A stretch of DNA of 64,000 nt. Origin: Fibrobacter sp. (GTDB lineage Bacteria; Fibrobacterota; Fibrobacteria; Fibrobacterales; Fibrobacteraceae). Made by a program: the position numbers and the translations under genes. Positions 15,978-26,227 of the stretch are shown here, one piece after another (position 1 is the stretch's first letter; the number at the start of each line of letters is the position of its first letter). The notes under the pieces were generated by a model. The model worked only from the letters and a program-made list of their open reading frames with translations, did not search any database and was not told the origin of the DNA. The stretch spans positions 1 through 64,000 of the forward strand of contig JAGCGO010000030.1 of the NCBI GenBank assembly GCA_017649565.1, read 5' to 3'.

Positions 15978-18900
15978 ATGGTTGCGCAAAATCAAAGACC
16001 TGCATTTTTTAGTCTGGCGCTGTTCATTCTATTTGCTCTTTTCGCAGCAAATTTTGCCGCCGCCTCGGAAATAACTCCGTTCTATTTCAGTTACATCGAT
16101 AAATCCGATGACGCCAAGCAAGACGCTGAGTGGCAGAAGCTTATCAAGTACAAGCTCTGGGGAACTGGAGTTCAAGGTCAATATGGCGTTGCCTTTTACA
16201 ATAACGACATTTATATCGATGATTCTGTAGGCTATTCGGGTAGTGCTCAGGGAAATTTTTCCTTGAGGAACACTGACCACACTATTGGAGGTCCCCTCGC
16301 TTTTGGCGGAGATTATGATGGTGATGCGGATAATGGAAAAGATACGATTTTGACGGGTCCTAGTCATTTTGGAGGAGCAATAAGGATTAGTTCAAATGCT
16401 GCTGGGCATGTGGTTTGGCGAGGGACTGTTTGTAGTGATGTTAATAGTTATAGCAGCACTGGACAAGCTTTTTCAAAAGGTGGTGCGACTCAAGACTGCA
16501 ATAGTCCGATTCTCCCTGTAATTGATCGAAATCTTGATATTCCAAAATTTGATACGGCATACAGTTTTGATTCAACAATTGCTGGTGATTGGATTTTTAA
16601 CAAAAGTAGTCTCATACCTGGTAGAACCGTATCCATGATCGATATCCCGGCGGGCACTGGGGATTTTTATGATATTCATGTTGGTGGTGATCTTTTTATT
16701 AAAGATGCTGGTGGAGACACTCTTTATATCAATAACCCTTACAATCGCTATGTACGTATTTTTATTGACGGAGCCTTAAAAACAGAGGCTAGTTCGCATA
16801 ATATTGTGATGTTGGATCAGAATGGAGCTGTATCCAATGCGAATTATGCGGGCAATCTTTTAATCTATTCTAAGAAGAACATTGATTTCCCTGCGTGTGA
16901 ATGCATTTATCAAGGAACGTATATTTCAGAAGGAATAATCAGCTTCATGCAGCACTACCGCTTTGCAGGTCAGTTGCTGGCGAAACAAGTTCACATTGAC
17001 GCAGACTTCCGCGCCGGTGACTTCCGCTACGTGCCGTTCAAACCGCCTGTAATCAAACTGGATGTCTCCTCCAAGGCTTACGAAGACAACGAAGCTATTG
17101 GCGATACGGTCAAGCTGACCCTTTCCAAGAACCCGCCGACCCGAGTCACGTTTGACTACTGCTTCTCCCTGAAAAGCGCGACCTCTTGCAACGGTTACAA
17201 GGATGACGAAAACTGCATATGGGCCAACGTGAACGACGTCTCGCCCAGTAAGTTGAGCGGCCTCCCGCTTTGCGGCAGCGATACTGTTCATGCCGAGTTC
17301 CCGCAGAATTCGACAAAGCTGAAGGATCCCATCATCTTCCATGCCCGTGACGACGCGGATGAAGAAGATGACGAAATCGTTGTCATCAAAATCTTTAATC
17401 TCTCTGCGGCCATTACTCCGAACGGCAACCGCAATCCCGATGCCAGCTATTCGATGAACTATATCATCGTGGACAACGACAAGAAGCCGGTCTCGGCTGA
17501 TACGACGGTGTCTTCCAAGGTGAACGAGACGCTGATCATCATGTCGTTCCCGGCGTACGGTCCTGACAGCGTGACCCCGATGAAAACCTACAACGTGGTC
17601 GTCACGAGCGTTCCCGCTGCTGGCTCCCTGACGTATAACGGTAATGCCGTGGCGGTGGGCGATACCATCAAGGCCTTGCCGGATTCTGTAACGAAGATTG
17701 GCACCATTAGCGGTCTGATCTTTACTCCGGTCAAGGATGCCTACGGTACGCCGTATGCGACCATTGGCTTCGATCTGTGCAAGGTCGATGCTCCGGATAT
17801 TTGCGACAGGGGCAAGAAGATGAAAATCAACGTCGTGAACGTTGAGTTCACGATTAGGGAGAATGCCCCGATCGATACGCTTGTCGGGACTCTGGTGGAC
17901 ATGAGAATCCCTGGCACCTTGAGCTGCACGATTGTTTCCGGTAACGCGGGAACGACGTTCAAGTTCGATACGACGAGCATCCTTCTGAATTCTGCCTTGG
18001 ACTTTGAAACCCAGCCGTCTTATGCCTTCTTCGTAAAGTGCTCCGACGGGACCAATTACGATTCGACGGTTGTGTCTATTATCGTGATTGACGAAAACGA
18101 ATCCCCGGCGGTTCACGACACGATTTTCCATGTTCTGGAAAACCAGCCGATAGGCACCATTGTTGACAAGCTGCCTGTATTTGACGAAGACAAGAGTCTG
18201 GAATTCCTCAATAACAAGCTCAAGATTATTGACGGTGATTCGAAAAAGTATGACATTGACGAGAACAGCGGTGTCATTACCACTAAGGTCGTGCTGGACT
18301 ACGAAGCCGACAAGTACGATACGTTGTTTGTACAGGTTAAGGACTCGGACGGTAACAAGGATACTGCAAGGGTCATCATCATAATCGACAACGAAGTGGA
18401 AACTTCTAAGATCATCGTCACAAGGGCCGAAACGCAGGACACGGTCTGGGAGTTCCCGAAGGACACTCTCTACATCAACAGGACCGAAATCAACCTCTCC
18501 TGGACGGCAGACGGCATCCCGCAGCCCGACACGCTCGTGACGGACCTGCATGAAGGGTTCAATACGGTGACGCTCAGCTACTACGACAAGACGAAGGACC
18601 ACGGCACCATTGCCACTATCGTCATCTTTGTCTGCACGCGTACGCCGGAAGTGAAGGTCGCTGTGGATGTAGCTCCGGTCGTGGCCGACAACATCTATAC
18701 CATCGTGGAACAGGTCCCGGCTTCGGATACGTCCTACTATGTGAACAAGACCGAGAACACGCTGCTCGTCGAGATTCGTGAACCGATTCTTGATGCCTCG
18801 TACACGGATTCCACATGCAACTACTCCGAAAAGAAAATGTCCATCAGCGCGAAGCTGGATACGCTGAACATTGCCGAAAGCGTGTACAAGAAGATGGGCG

Positions 18901-20381
18901 AAATAGTCAATGCAAAACTCATGCTTGACTTGACTCCTGCGACTCCGGCTACGAAGGTGAATGCGAACGACAGCCTTATCCTCGTTACCTACACGACCAC
19001 GGTGGCCGGCGAGAAAGTGACTGTCTCGTACTACACGGATTCTAAGGGCGATGTCGTCAAGAATTCCGCCGGTACGGAAGTCATGACGGTTTCTTTCGAA
19101 TCGAAGGACAGCAAGGGCAACAAGATAACGATGTCCTACCAGGCCGACGCCATAACGGGAACCTTGATCGAACAGTGGAACGGCGGCTCTTACATCGTGA
19201 CCTACCCCTATACGGACAAGGCGGGCAAGACTATCGACATCTCGTACTTCGTGAGCCCCAAGGGCAAGGTCATGAAGAACGAGGAAGGCAATATAGGCTT
19301 TGAAGTCGCTTACGAGTACACCAACAAGCAGTTCGGCAATACGAGCCGTCGGTCTGCCTTTGTCGTCCTCGATACTATCGTGCCGGTTGTCGTAATCGAA
19401 AGCCCGATAGACGGCTCCAAGGTCCATACGAATTTCGTGGAAGTCATCTGGACCGTGAACGATGTGAAGCAGGATACGCTGAACATGCAGGGCCTGATCA
19501 AGGGCTCGAATGCCATCGTGCGTATTTACCGCGACAAGGCGGGCAACGAAGCTTCTGCCTCGGTCGTCGTGGTGCTGAAGAACCCGAAGGATTTGGACAT
19601 CAGTGTTGAAAAGCCTGTCGCAGTGATGACGACCGACCGCGTGACCGAATACTATAGCGAAGCGAAGGCTCCTGCAAAGAACCAGACCTTTGCCGTGAGC
19701 ATCTTCAATAACGCCAAGGATGCCGAAGAAGAGGTCCTCATTGGCGGTAACATGAAGAATCGCGATGGTTCCGGCAAGGAACCCTATCCGGGCAAGGACG
19801 ACCACCTTGGTCCGACAGTGACGATTGATGTGAAGATGCCTGTCGCCAGCAATGTCGGTGGCTTGGCTACCTTTGACGACATTGTCTCGGCGGATGGCCT
19901 GGTGTCCGTGTACGGCGTGGATGCCGAGGGCGGCAAGAAGCTAGCCCCGTCGCAGTATGTCGCGGAATACTGTACCGAGGAGTTCCAGGAATCGTTCAAG
20001 GGCGACCTCAGCCGCTTGAACCTCTACAATACGTCTCTTTCGGTCCATATCTGGATATTTACGAACCTGGGCTCCTTTGTTGACGATTACTCCTTCAACG
20101 TAGACTTGAACGATCCGGACTATGTCAACAAGGGTGGCATGCTTTCGATGGCGTTTGAGTGGAAGCCCGATGTCAACGGGGACCTGCATACGAAGAGTGG
20201 CCGCTTGGTCGGAACGGGTGCCTACCTGTACAAGACTGAGGTCACTATGAAGACGACGCTCCGCTGCACGTTGCCCCCCATCTCGGAAGACATGCCCGAG
20301 GCGAATATGAAGGGTGCCAAGCGCAAGGTGAGCGACGACATGCTGCGCCCGTTCGGTTACAAGCGCCCGCCGCTGAAGTGA
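15978..20381 (+). CDS. Giant exported cadherin-repeat protein A
   Basis: The 1467-residue protein starts at the ATG at 15978, with GGGAG seven bases upstream and a signal peptide ending near AANFAAAS; a GTG at 15957 is less likely. The N-terminal part (about 30-355) contains glycine-rich beta segments ending in GNLLIYSKKNIDFPA and FAGQLLAKQVHID, resembling surface-exposed choice-of-anchor or pilus-tip-like domains. A Calx-beta-like stretch follows (about 360-510). Two cadherin-type repeats lie at about 620-805 (ENAPIDTLVGTL, ENQPIGTIVDKL). The C-terminal half matches protein B along its length, including a final tail AKRKVSDDMLRPFGYKRP. Calcium-stabilised adhesion or a structural surface role is inferred. 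The first third is AT-rich compared with the rest. Confidence 0.85.
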   Translation: MVAQNQRPAFFSLALFILFALFAANFAAASEITPFYFSYIDKSDDAKQDAEWQKLIKYKLWGTGVQGQYGVAFYNNDIYIDDSVGYSGSAQGNFSLRNTDHTIGGPLAFGGDYDGDADNGKDTILTGPSHFGGAIRISSNAAGHVVWRGTVCSDVNSYSSTGQAFSKGGATQDCNSPILPVIDRNLDIPKFDTAYSFDSTIAGDWIFNKSSLIPGRTVSMIDIPAGTGDFYDIHVGGDLFIKDAGGDTLYINNPYNRYVRIFIDGALKTEASSHNIVMLDQNGAVSNANYAGNLLIYSKKNIDFPACECIYQGTYISEGIISFMQHYRFAGQLLAKQVHIDADFRAGDFRYVPFKPPVIKLDVSSKAYEDNEAIGDTVKLTLSKNPPTRVTFDYCFSLKSATSCNGYKDDENCIWANVNDVSPSKLSGLPLCGSDTVHAEFPQNSTKLKDPIIFHARDDADEEDDEIVVIKIFNLSAAITPNGNRNPDASYSMNYIIVDNDKKPVSADTTVSSKVNETLIIMSFPAYGPDSVTPMKTYNVVVTSVPAAGSLTYNGNAVAVGDTIKALPDSVTKIGTISGLIFTPVKDAYGTPYATIGFDLCKVDAPDICDRGKKMKINVVNVEFTIRENAPIDTLVGTLVDMRIPGTLSCTIVSGNAGTTFKFDTTSILLNSALDFETQPSYAFFVKCSDGTNYDSTVVSIIVIDENESPAVHDTIFHVLENQPIGTIVDKLPVFDEDKSLEFLNNKLKIIDGDSKKYDIDENSGVITTKVVLDYEADKYDTLFVQVKDSDGNKDTARVIIIIDNEVETSKIIVTRAETQDTVWEFPKDTLYINRTEINLSWTADGIPQPDTLVTDLHEGFNTVTLSYYDKTKDHGTIATIVIFVCTRTPEVKVAVDVAPVVADNIYTIVEQVPASDTSYYVNKTENTLLVEIREPILDASYTDSTCNYSEKKMSISAKLDTLNIAESVYKKMGEIVNAKLMLDLTPATPATKVNANDSLILVTYTTTVAGEKVTVSYYTDSKGDVVKNSAGTEVMTVSFESKDSKGNKITMSYQADAITGTLIEQWNGGSYIVTYPYTDKAGKTIDISYFVSPKGKVMKNEEGNIGFEVAYEYTNKQFGNTSRRSAFVVLDTIVPVVVIESPIDGSKVHTNFVEVIWTVNDVKQDTLNMQGLIKGSNAIVRIYRDKAGNEASASVVVVLKNPKDLDISVEKPVAVMTTDRVTEYYSEAKAPAKNQTFAVSIFNNAKDAEEEVLIGGNMKNRDGSGKEPYPGKDDHLGPTVTIDVKMPVASNVGGLATFDDIVSADGLVSVYGVDAEGGKKLAPSQYVAEYCTEEFQESFKGDLSRLNLYNTSLSVHIWIFTNLGSFVDDYSFNVDLNDPDYVNKGGMLSMAFEWKPDVNGDLHTKSGRLVGTGAYLYKTEVTMKTTLRCTLPPISEDMPEANMKGAKRKVSDDMLRPFGYKRPPLK

Positions 20382-20413
20382 TTTTTGGTTGAATTTTGCT
20401 CCAAGATGGAATA

Positions 20414-20440
20414 GGACCCGGTTTTCCCGGGTCCTTCCCT
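20414..20440 (+). terminator. Terminator after protein A
   Basis: GGACCCGG (20414-20421) pairs with CCGGGTCC (20427-20434) around a five-base loop. The following T tract is imperfect (TTCCCTTATTTT). Confidence 0.65.
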
Positions 20441-20635
20441 TATTTTGCCCTTTATAGCGTATTTTTTTCGCTAAAAATGACAAAAAAAATTTTACGTGGG
20501 GGAATTGTAAAAAAAAGGCGGTTGGAAAATCGTGATTATTGTTTATAAAACTAAACAAAATGTTGATTCCTCATTCTATTTAGTGGAATTTTTTTTATTT
20601 TTGGAATAGGATGAGAGAAATTTGTAAATTTTATG

Positions 20636-20652
20636 TATTCCAAATTGGAATA
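20636..20652. promoter_or_regulatory. 17-bp palindrome upstream of protein B gene
   Basis: TATTCCAAATTGGAATA is a perfect palindrome about its central base, 37 bases before the start codon of protein B. A half-site TTGGAATA lies some 35 bp upstream, and TTGGAAT also occurs before protein A. It may be a shared operator. The rest of 20441-20635 is AT-rich with a short AGCGTATTTTTTTCGCT hairpin and no gene. Confidence 0.4.
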
Positions 20653-20689
20653 TGAAATCGACCGGAACAAAAAACTTTGGAAGGTTATT

Positions 20690-23600
20690 ATGGGTAAGAG
20701 GAAAATAAACATAGCGCTCCTGTTCGGCTTCTTGATGTCGAGCTTGCTTGGCAACGCCTTTGCGGTGTCTCCGGCGTATAACTTCTATCCCCTGTATTTC
20801 CCTTATGTTGGGGTGAATGATTCGCTTGCAAAAATATATACTCCCAAGCAACTGGATTCAATCTCGAAGTCGGATTCCACTGGTCAAAAAGCCGAGTGGG
20901 AATACTTGATGAAGTATAAGATTTACGGCCAGACCGGAATCGATTTTTTAGGAACGAAAATAAATATTCCTGATGAAACGGGCTGGTTTGGTACGTCGCA
21001 GGGACCTTGGACATTAAAAAATGGAATTCACCAGGTGGGTGGCCCCATTATAATAGGGGGCAATGTAGAATTTTCTAGTGGTGATGGTAACGAAACCATT
21101 ATTACAGGACCGACACGAATTGTTGGTAATGTGATTGCCGAAAACTTTAATGCTCCCAACGTGGTTAATGGCGATGTTTGTATTTCTGGATCGCATATAG
21201 ATAGTCGTTTTGCTGCTGTGGTTCCTTCTGCACGTCGTTATTTTTCTGGAGGAAAAGGGTATGATAAATGCCCAGGGGGAGATACTGTTCCGGCGCTAAA
21301 GAGCGACCTTACAATTCCTTCGGTTATAGACTCCCTTTTGCCTGCTATAGGCTCAACATATTTGTATACAGAAAAGAATGATAACGCTCGTTTAATGAGT
21401 AATGTTGTCTTGGATAATGACTACTTGTATATCGATGTCCCTCCGAGTTCTAAAAGTACTGAGGAAGAACGTGAAGGCGATGTTTTTGATGTTCATTTGT
21501 CATCGATAACCTTCACGAATTATTGTAGAATTATTGTCCGTATGCCTTCTGGTGGACGTCTTACACGTATCTTTGTCGATGGAACAATGGATTTTGGGCC
21601 GCATCCACGTGTTCGTATTATGTATATGGATGATACTGCGAAATATGTTGAATCTTCTCATCATTGGGTTGGTGCGTATAGGGGTATTCAGAATGATAAA
21701 TATACGGGAAACCTTCTTTTCTATACGAAGCAAGATCTCAACTGGGCTGCCATTAGTAATACGGATTCTCTCCAGGGAACGTTTATTTCTCAAGGAACGA
21801 TTCATGTAAAACAGCATATGACGTTAGCGGGACAGTTGCTTGCAAAAAAAATAAAGATTGATTCCGAATTTGACGGTTCCGGTTTTATCTTTGTCCCGTT
21901 CAATCCGCCTAAGATTGACCCGGGTGCATTGGCTAGGGGCCAGTACGAGGAAAATGACAAGCTTGTTGCTATCGATGTCAAGCTGGACAAGACTCCGAAA
22001 ACGGATGTTCGTTTCAACTACTGCTTCCGAACAAAAGGTACTATGGATGCTAGTGGAGCCAAGTATGCCGATCCCGAAGATATCAAAGATGGGGATTCTC
22101 TTGATATGCCGCGCTGCGGGGCCACTTCAGGGTCGAGTATTGACAGCGTTTGGATTCATGCTGGAGAAACGAGCCCGAGAGCCACGGATAGCATCTACCT
22201 CCCATTGGTTCGTGTTGCGAAGGATGATAGCGTCGAAGGTGATGAATGGTTCGAAATATGCATTTCTAACTTGAGTGGTGCTATTGTCAAGGGTAACTAT
22301 CCGACAGACATTGGTTATGGAATCTGCTTGCCTTTGAGAATTAAGGACGCCAACAACCATACCCCGGAACTGGTGGACAATAACAGCCTTTTCGTTATCG
22401 AAAATGTCCTTGGCGATACGGCAACGAAGAACGGTGCTCTAATCGTGGCTACGGATGAAGACAACGATCACCTCACGTTGGGAATTGTTGGCGGCACCGG
22501 CAAGGATTTGTTTAAAATTAGCCAGGATGGCACGCTTTACCTGAAGCCCGATTCTTCTGTTGACTACGAGGCGCACCAGTCCTACACGGTCAGGATTTCG
22601 GTCACGGACGGCAAGGTCCCGACTCCGGTGATAAAAACTTATGTCGTGACCGTAGAGGACGTGAACGAAAGCCCCGTGGCCAAGGATGCGACATTCTCCG
22701 TCAAGGAAAATTCTGTAGGGGGCACGTTCGTCGGTCTCTTGAAATGGACCGATCCGGATACGAAAAAGGATTTCTATAAGAACGACGTTAGCATCGCTGT
22801 TGGCGGCGATACGACCCTTTTTGAAATCGATACCGATGGCATGATTACCGTCAAGGAAAATGCCGTGATTGACTACGAAGTCAACAAGGTGCATACTCTC
22901 AAGGTGAGGGTTGTCGATTCCTCCAAGACGGAACTTTATGACGAGGTCGAAGTGACCATCAATGTCATTGATGAAAATGACGGCCCGGAAATTGTCATTC
23001 CTCCTGATCCGGAGAACGACACGACGAAGCGCATCCTTGTACTCAAGAACGGCAAGCAGCGCGGGGTCAAGGAAAACAACGCGAAGGACGAACTGGCTGG
23101 CAAGGTCTCCGCGACCTGCTCCGCTACGGATTGCTTGAAGAACCTGACGTTCTCGATGCCCGAAGATACGAGCGGCCTGTTTGCCATCTCGGCCAAGACG
23201 GGTGAAATTACCGTGAAGGACGCGATGGTCCTTGACTTTGAAAAGGTGAATGTCTATGCGGTTACGGTCGTTGTTTGCGATAATAACCCTGCCGGAGCCC
23301 AGTATTACCAGTACGACACCGCTACTGTCATTATCAATGTTATCGACGTCGATGAAACGCCTTCGATTGTGCCGGGAATTTTCTATGTGGACGAAAAGCT
23401 TCCGGTGAAGTCTTCGTTCGGCAAACTGGATTCGCTCACGAGCGACCTCGATACTGCCGCCAAGTTTATCCAGCACAAGTTTGTCGCTGTCGATGGCGAT
23501 ACGGCTAAGTTTATCGTCAAGGACGATGGTACAGTCCAGACCCGCGCTGTGCTCAAGTATAACGAGGATTCCATTTATACCATCAAGGTGAAGGTTATCG

Positions 23601-26197
23601 ACAAGGCCGATACGTCGTTGACGGACACTGCGACGATGACAATCCATGTGAACGACGTGAACGACAATCCGTACTTTACCTCGGACGATTCCTACGAGTT
23701 CCCGGAGAATCCCAAGAAGGGCTATGTCATCGGACAGTTGACGGCAGAGGACGAGGACCAGAACGATTCTACGTTCACCTACAAGCTCAAGTCCAACGTG
23801 AATTACGTTACCGTTTCCAAGGACGGCGTGATGAAGGTGAAGGACAGCACTGCGTTTGACTACGAAAAGACGCATTCGCTTTCGTTCGTGGTGACCGTGT
23901 TTGATGAACATGGCGGTTCGAGCGATACGCTGATTACCGTGAAGATTACCGACGTGAACGAACCTGTGACGCTCCCGCCGCAGACATTTACGGTGAGCGA
24001 AGACGAAAAGATTGGCACGACTATCGGTACCATCATTGCCAACGACCTGGATACGGCAGAGCAGTATACTCGCCATACGTTCAAGCTGCTCACCAAGACC
24101 GTAGGGTTCGAGGTGCTGACGGATGGAACCATCAAGCTTATCGATTCGCTGGATTACGAACTGGATTCCATCTACGTGCTCAAGGTTTCTGTTACGGATG
24201 GTGAGTTCTCCGATACGAACGACATCACGATCAAGGTCAAGGATGTCGAAGAATGGTCTAAGGTCGTCATTACCCGCGGCGAGACTCCGGATTCCGTGTG
24301 GCTGATGCCGGACACCATTTACACGAACCGCTATTCCATCGATCTCGAATGGACCGAAGACGGCACGCCCCGTTACGGCACCGAAGAGCTGACGAAAGGG
24401 AAGAATATCATTATCAAGACGTTCAAGGATCCGAAGAAGAACCACGGCGGTGCGGATACGGTCATCGTCTATGTGAATTCCGATTCGCCCGAAGTGACTG
24501 TGACGACGAAGGAGAAGGACGCCAAGGCTTCCAACATCTTCACGATTGTCGAGGAAAAGGATGATAACGATACCGCATACTACGTGAACGAGAAAAAGAA
24601 CCAGGTGTTCGTGTCTGTCAAGGATCCGGGCTCGTCCAAGCTGGATACCTTCACGGTCAACCTGGAACTGGATTCCCTGAATATCTCTTCGGCCACGTTC
24701 ACGAAGACAATGAGCAAGATTGTCGATGCTAACCTGACCCTGGATCGCAATGCCACCGAAAACAAGAAGGTGCTCCAGGTGAATGGCGAGGTCATGGAAA
24801 TTTCCTACACGGAGATTGTGAATGGCTCTCCGGTTACCGTTACGTACTATACCGACTTCAAGGGCGACCTGGTCAAGGGCGAAAGCGGCAAGAAGGAAAT
24901 CAAGGTTTCCTACACGATGACTGTCGACGGCAAGGACGTGACGATCTCTTACCGTGCGGATGCCTCTACGGGTAAACTGCTCGAAGGCCACAATGGTTCG
25001 ACTTATACGGTTTCCTACGATTATAAGGATGCCAACGACAACTCCATCACCATTACCTACGATGTCGACGAAAAGGGTCGGTTCGCAAGGGATAGTGAAG
25101 GCAATGCCGGCTATTTTGTCAGCTATTCCTACACGAACAAGTATGGCAACACTTCGAACAAGTCCCTGTATATGGTGCTGGATAAGGCCCCCCCGAAGGT
25201 CGAGATCCTTTATCCCACCGATGGCGAAGTGCTCCATTCCAACTTTGTCGACGTGAAGTGGACCGTGGACGGTATTGTCCAGGATACGTTGGTGACCCAG
25301 GGCCTCCAGAAGGGAACGAACGCCATTGTGCGCTACTACCGTGACAAGGCCGGCAATACGGATTCTGCCGTTGTCGTGGTTGTCGTCAAGGGCATCAAGG
25401 ATGTGGAAATTGCAGTCGAGAAGCCGGTGACGGTCATCGACGAAGACAAGGTGGCCAAGTACTATGGCTCCAACGCGCCGAAGAAGGGTGAAAACTTTGC
25501 GGTGAGCATCTACAATGCTCGTGAAGGCGTGGAACAGGAAGTGCTTATTGGCGGTGACATGAAGACGAAGAAGGGCTCCGGCAAGGAACCTTATCCGGGA
25601 CTCAAGGGTCATCTCGGCCCGACTCTCCTTGTCGATGCCAAGCTTCCTGTAATCAACGCGGTCCATGGGCTTGCGACTCTCGACGACCTCGTCAATGGCG
25701 ATGGTATCATTGCCCTGGACGGTGTCGATGCCAAGAAGAGCCGCAAGATGTCGGTGGACGAATATGTCCACGAGTACTGCTCGGCTGAGTTTGTCGAGTC
25801 CATGCCGAGCGACATCAGCAAGGCGAACCTCTACATAACGACCATGGTTGTCGACGTCTGGGTCTTTACGAATCTCGGACAGTACGTGGACAGGTACACC
25901 TTCTCGCTGGAACTGGACGATCCGGACTATGTGGATGAATCCGGCATGCTGAACATGGCCTTGGAATTCAAGCCCGACATGAATGGCGACCTGCGTTCCA
26001 AGGACGGCAGGCTCCTCGCTACGGGCGCCTATGTCTACAAGACCGAAGTCAACATGACCAGCATGCTCCGATGCACCCTGCCTCCGGTGGATGACTCTGA
26101 CTCCTCCGGAAAGCTCGGGGCCAAGCGTCGCGTGAGCGAGGAACTGCTCAAGCCGTTCGGCTACAAGCGCCCGGTCACGAAGAAGAAAAAGAAGTAG
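20690..26197 (+). CDS. Giant exported cadherin-repeat protein B
   Basis: The 1835-residue paralogue of protein A starts at the ATG at 20690, which has GGAAGG five bases upstream and begins a signal peptide (GKRKINIALLFGFLMSSLLGNAFA). The frame is open 19 codons further up. After an N-terminal beta-rich region and a Calx-beta-like segment come six cadherin-type repeats (about 555-1185), each ending in motifs such as VEDVNESP, INVIDENDGP, HVNDVNDNP and ITDVNEP. The C-terminal 650 residues align with protein A and end in AKRRVSEELLKPFGYKRP plus a lysine run. It probably forms a long calcium-rigidified rod at the surface. The difference of four repeats points to repeat expansion or loss between the copies. 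Confidence 0.87.
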   Translation: MGKRKINIALLFGFLMSSLLGNAFAVSPAYNFYPLYFPYVGVNDSLAKIYTPKQLDSISKSDSTGQKAEWEYLMKYKIYGQTGIDFLGTKINIPDETGWFGTSQGPWTLKNGIHQVGGPIIIGGNVEFSSGDGNETIITGPTRIVGNVIAENFNAPNVVNGDVCISGSHIDSRFAAVVPSARRYFSGGKGYDKCPGGDTVPALKSDLTIPSVIDSLLPAIGSTYLYTEKNDNARLMSNVVLDNDYLYIDVPPSSKSTEEEREGDVFDVHLSSITFTNYCRIIVRMPSGGRLTRIFVDGTMDFGPHPRVRIMYMDDTAKYVESSHHWVGAYRGIQNDKYTGNLLFYTKQDLNWAAISNTDSLQGTFISQGTIHVKQHMTLAGQLLAKKIKIDSEFDGSGFIFVPFNPPKIDPGALARGQYEENDKLVAIDVKLDKTPKTDVRFNYCFRTKGTMDASGAKYADPEDIKDGDSLDMPRCGATSGSSIDSVWIHAGETSPRATDSIYLPLVRVAKDDSVEGDEWFEICISNLSGAIVKGNYPTDIGYGICLPLRIKDANNHTPELVDNNSLFVIENVLGDTATKNGALIVATDEDNDHLTLGIVGGTGKDLFKISQDGTLYLKPDSSVDYEAHQSYTVRISVTDGKVPTPVIKTYVVTVEDVNESPVAKDATFSVKENSVGGTFVGLLKWTDPDTKKDFYKNDVSIAVGGDTTLFEIDTDGMITVKENAVIDYEVNKVHTLKVRVVDSSKTELYDEVEVTINVIDENDGPEIVIPPDPENDTTKRILVLKNGKQRGVKENNAKDELAGKVSATCSATDCLKNLTFSMPEDTSGLFAISAKTGEITVKDAMVLDFEKVNVYAVTVVVCDNNPAGAQYYQYDTATVIINVIDVDETPSIVPGIFYVDEKLPVKSSFGKLDSLTSDLDTAAKFIQHKFVAVDGDTAKFIVKDDGTVQTRAVLKYNEDSIYTIKVKVIDKADTSLTDTATMTIHVNDVNDNPYFTSDDSYEFPENPKKGYVIGQLTAEDEDQNDSTFTYKLKSNVNYVTVSKDGVMKVKDSTAFDYEKTHSLSFVVTVFDEHGGSSDTLITVKITDVNEPVTLPPQTFTVSEDEKIGTTIGTIIANDLDTAEQYTRHTFKLLTKTVGFEVLTDGTIKLIDSLDYELDSIYVLKVSVTDGEFSDTNDITIKVKDVEEWSKVVITRGETPDSVWLMPDTIYTNRYSIDLEWTEDGTPRYGTEELTKGKNIIIKTFKDPKKNHGGADTVIVYVNSDSPEVTVTTKEKDAKASNIFTIVEEKDDNDTAYYVNEKKNQVFVSVKDPGSSKLDTFTVNLELDSLNISSATFTKTMSKIVDANLTLDRNATENKKVLQVNGEVMEISYTEIVNGSPVTVTYYTDFKGDLVKGESGKKEIKVSYTMTVDGKDVTISYRADASTGKLLEGHNGSTYTVSYDYKDANDNSITITYDVDEKGRFARDSEGNAGYFVSYSYTNKYGNTSNKSLYMVLDKAPPKVEILYPTDGEVLHSNFVDVKWTVDGIVQDTLVTQGLQKGTNAIVRYYRDKAGNTDSAVVVVVVKGIKDVEIAVEKPVTVIDEDKVAKYYGSNAPKKGENFAVSIYNAREGVEQEVLIGGDMKTKKGSGKEPYPGLKGHLGPTLLVDAKLPVINAVHGLATLDDLVNGDGIIALDGVDAKKSRKMSVDEYVHEYCSAEFVESMPSDISKANLYITTMVVDVWVFTNLGQYVDRYTFSLELDDPDYVDESGMLNMALEFKPDMNGDLRSKDGRLLATGAYVYKTEVNMTSMLRCTLPPVDDSDSSGKLGAKRRVSEELLKPFGYKRPVTKKKKK

Positions 26198-26201
26198 CCT
26201 G

Positions 26202-26216
26202 TCGGGAATTTCCCGA
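26202..26216. other. Small palindrome between convergent genes
   Basis: TCGGGAATTTCCCGA is a 7-bp stem around one base in the 30-bp gap between two convergent genes. It lacks a T tract, so it is at best a weak or factor-dependent terminator. Confidence 0.45.
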
Positions 26217-26227
26217 TTGACTCGGAA

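Noticed and set aside
20320-20381. Type IX secretion C-terminal domain on the adhesins
   Set aside because: The end is a short basic tail (PFGYKRP) and lacks the usual beta-sandwich with a final V-x-K-L or R-K-like strand; kept as a possible new signal instead.
22439-25771. Open minus-strand frame of 1110 codons opposite the second adhesin gene
   Set aside because: It is rich in Arg, His and Val in a pattern mirroring the plus-strand codons, has no family motif, and the plus strand encodes clear cadherin repeats. Similar mirror frames at 16926-19805, 28782-30863 and 50521-52920 were rejected for the same reason.
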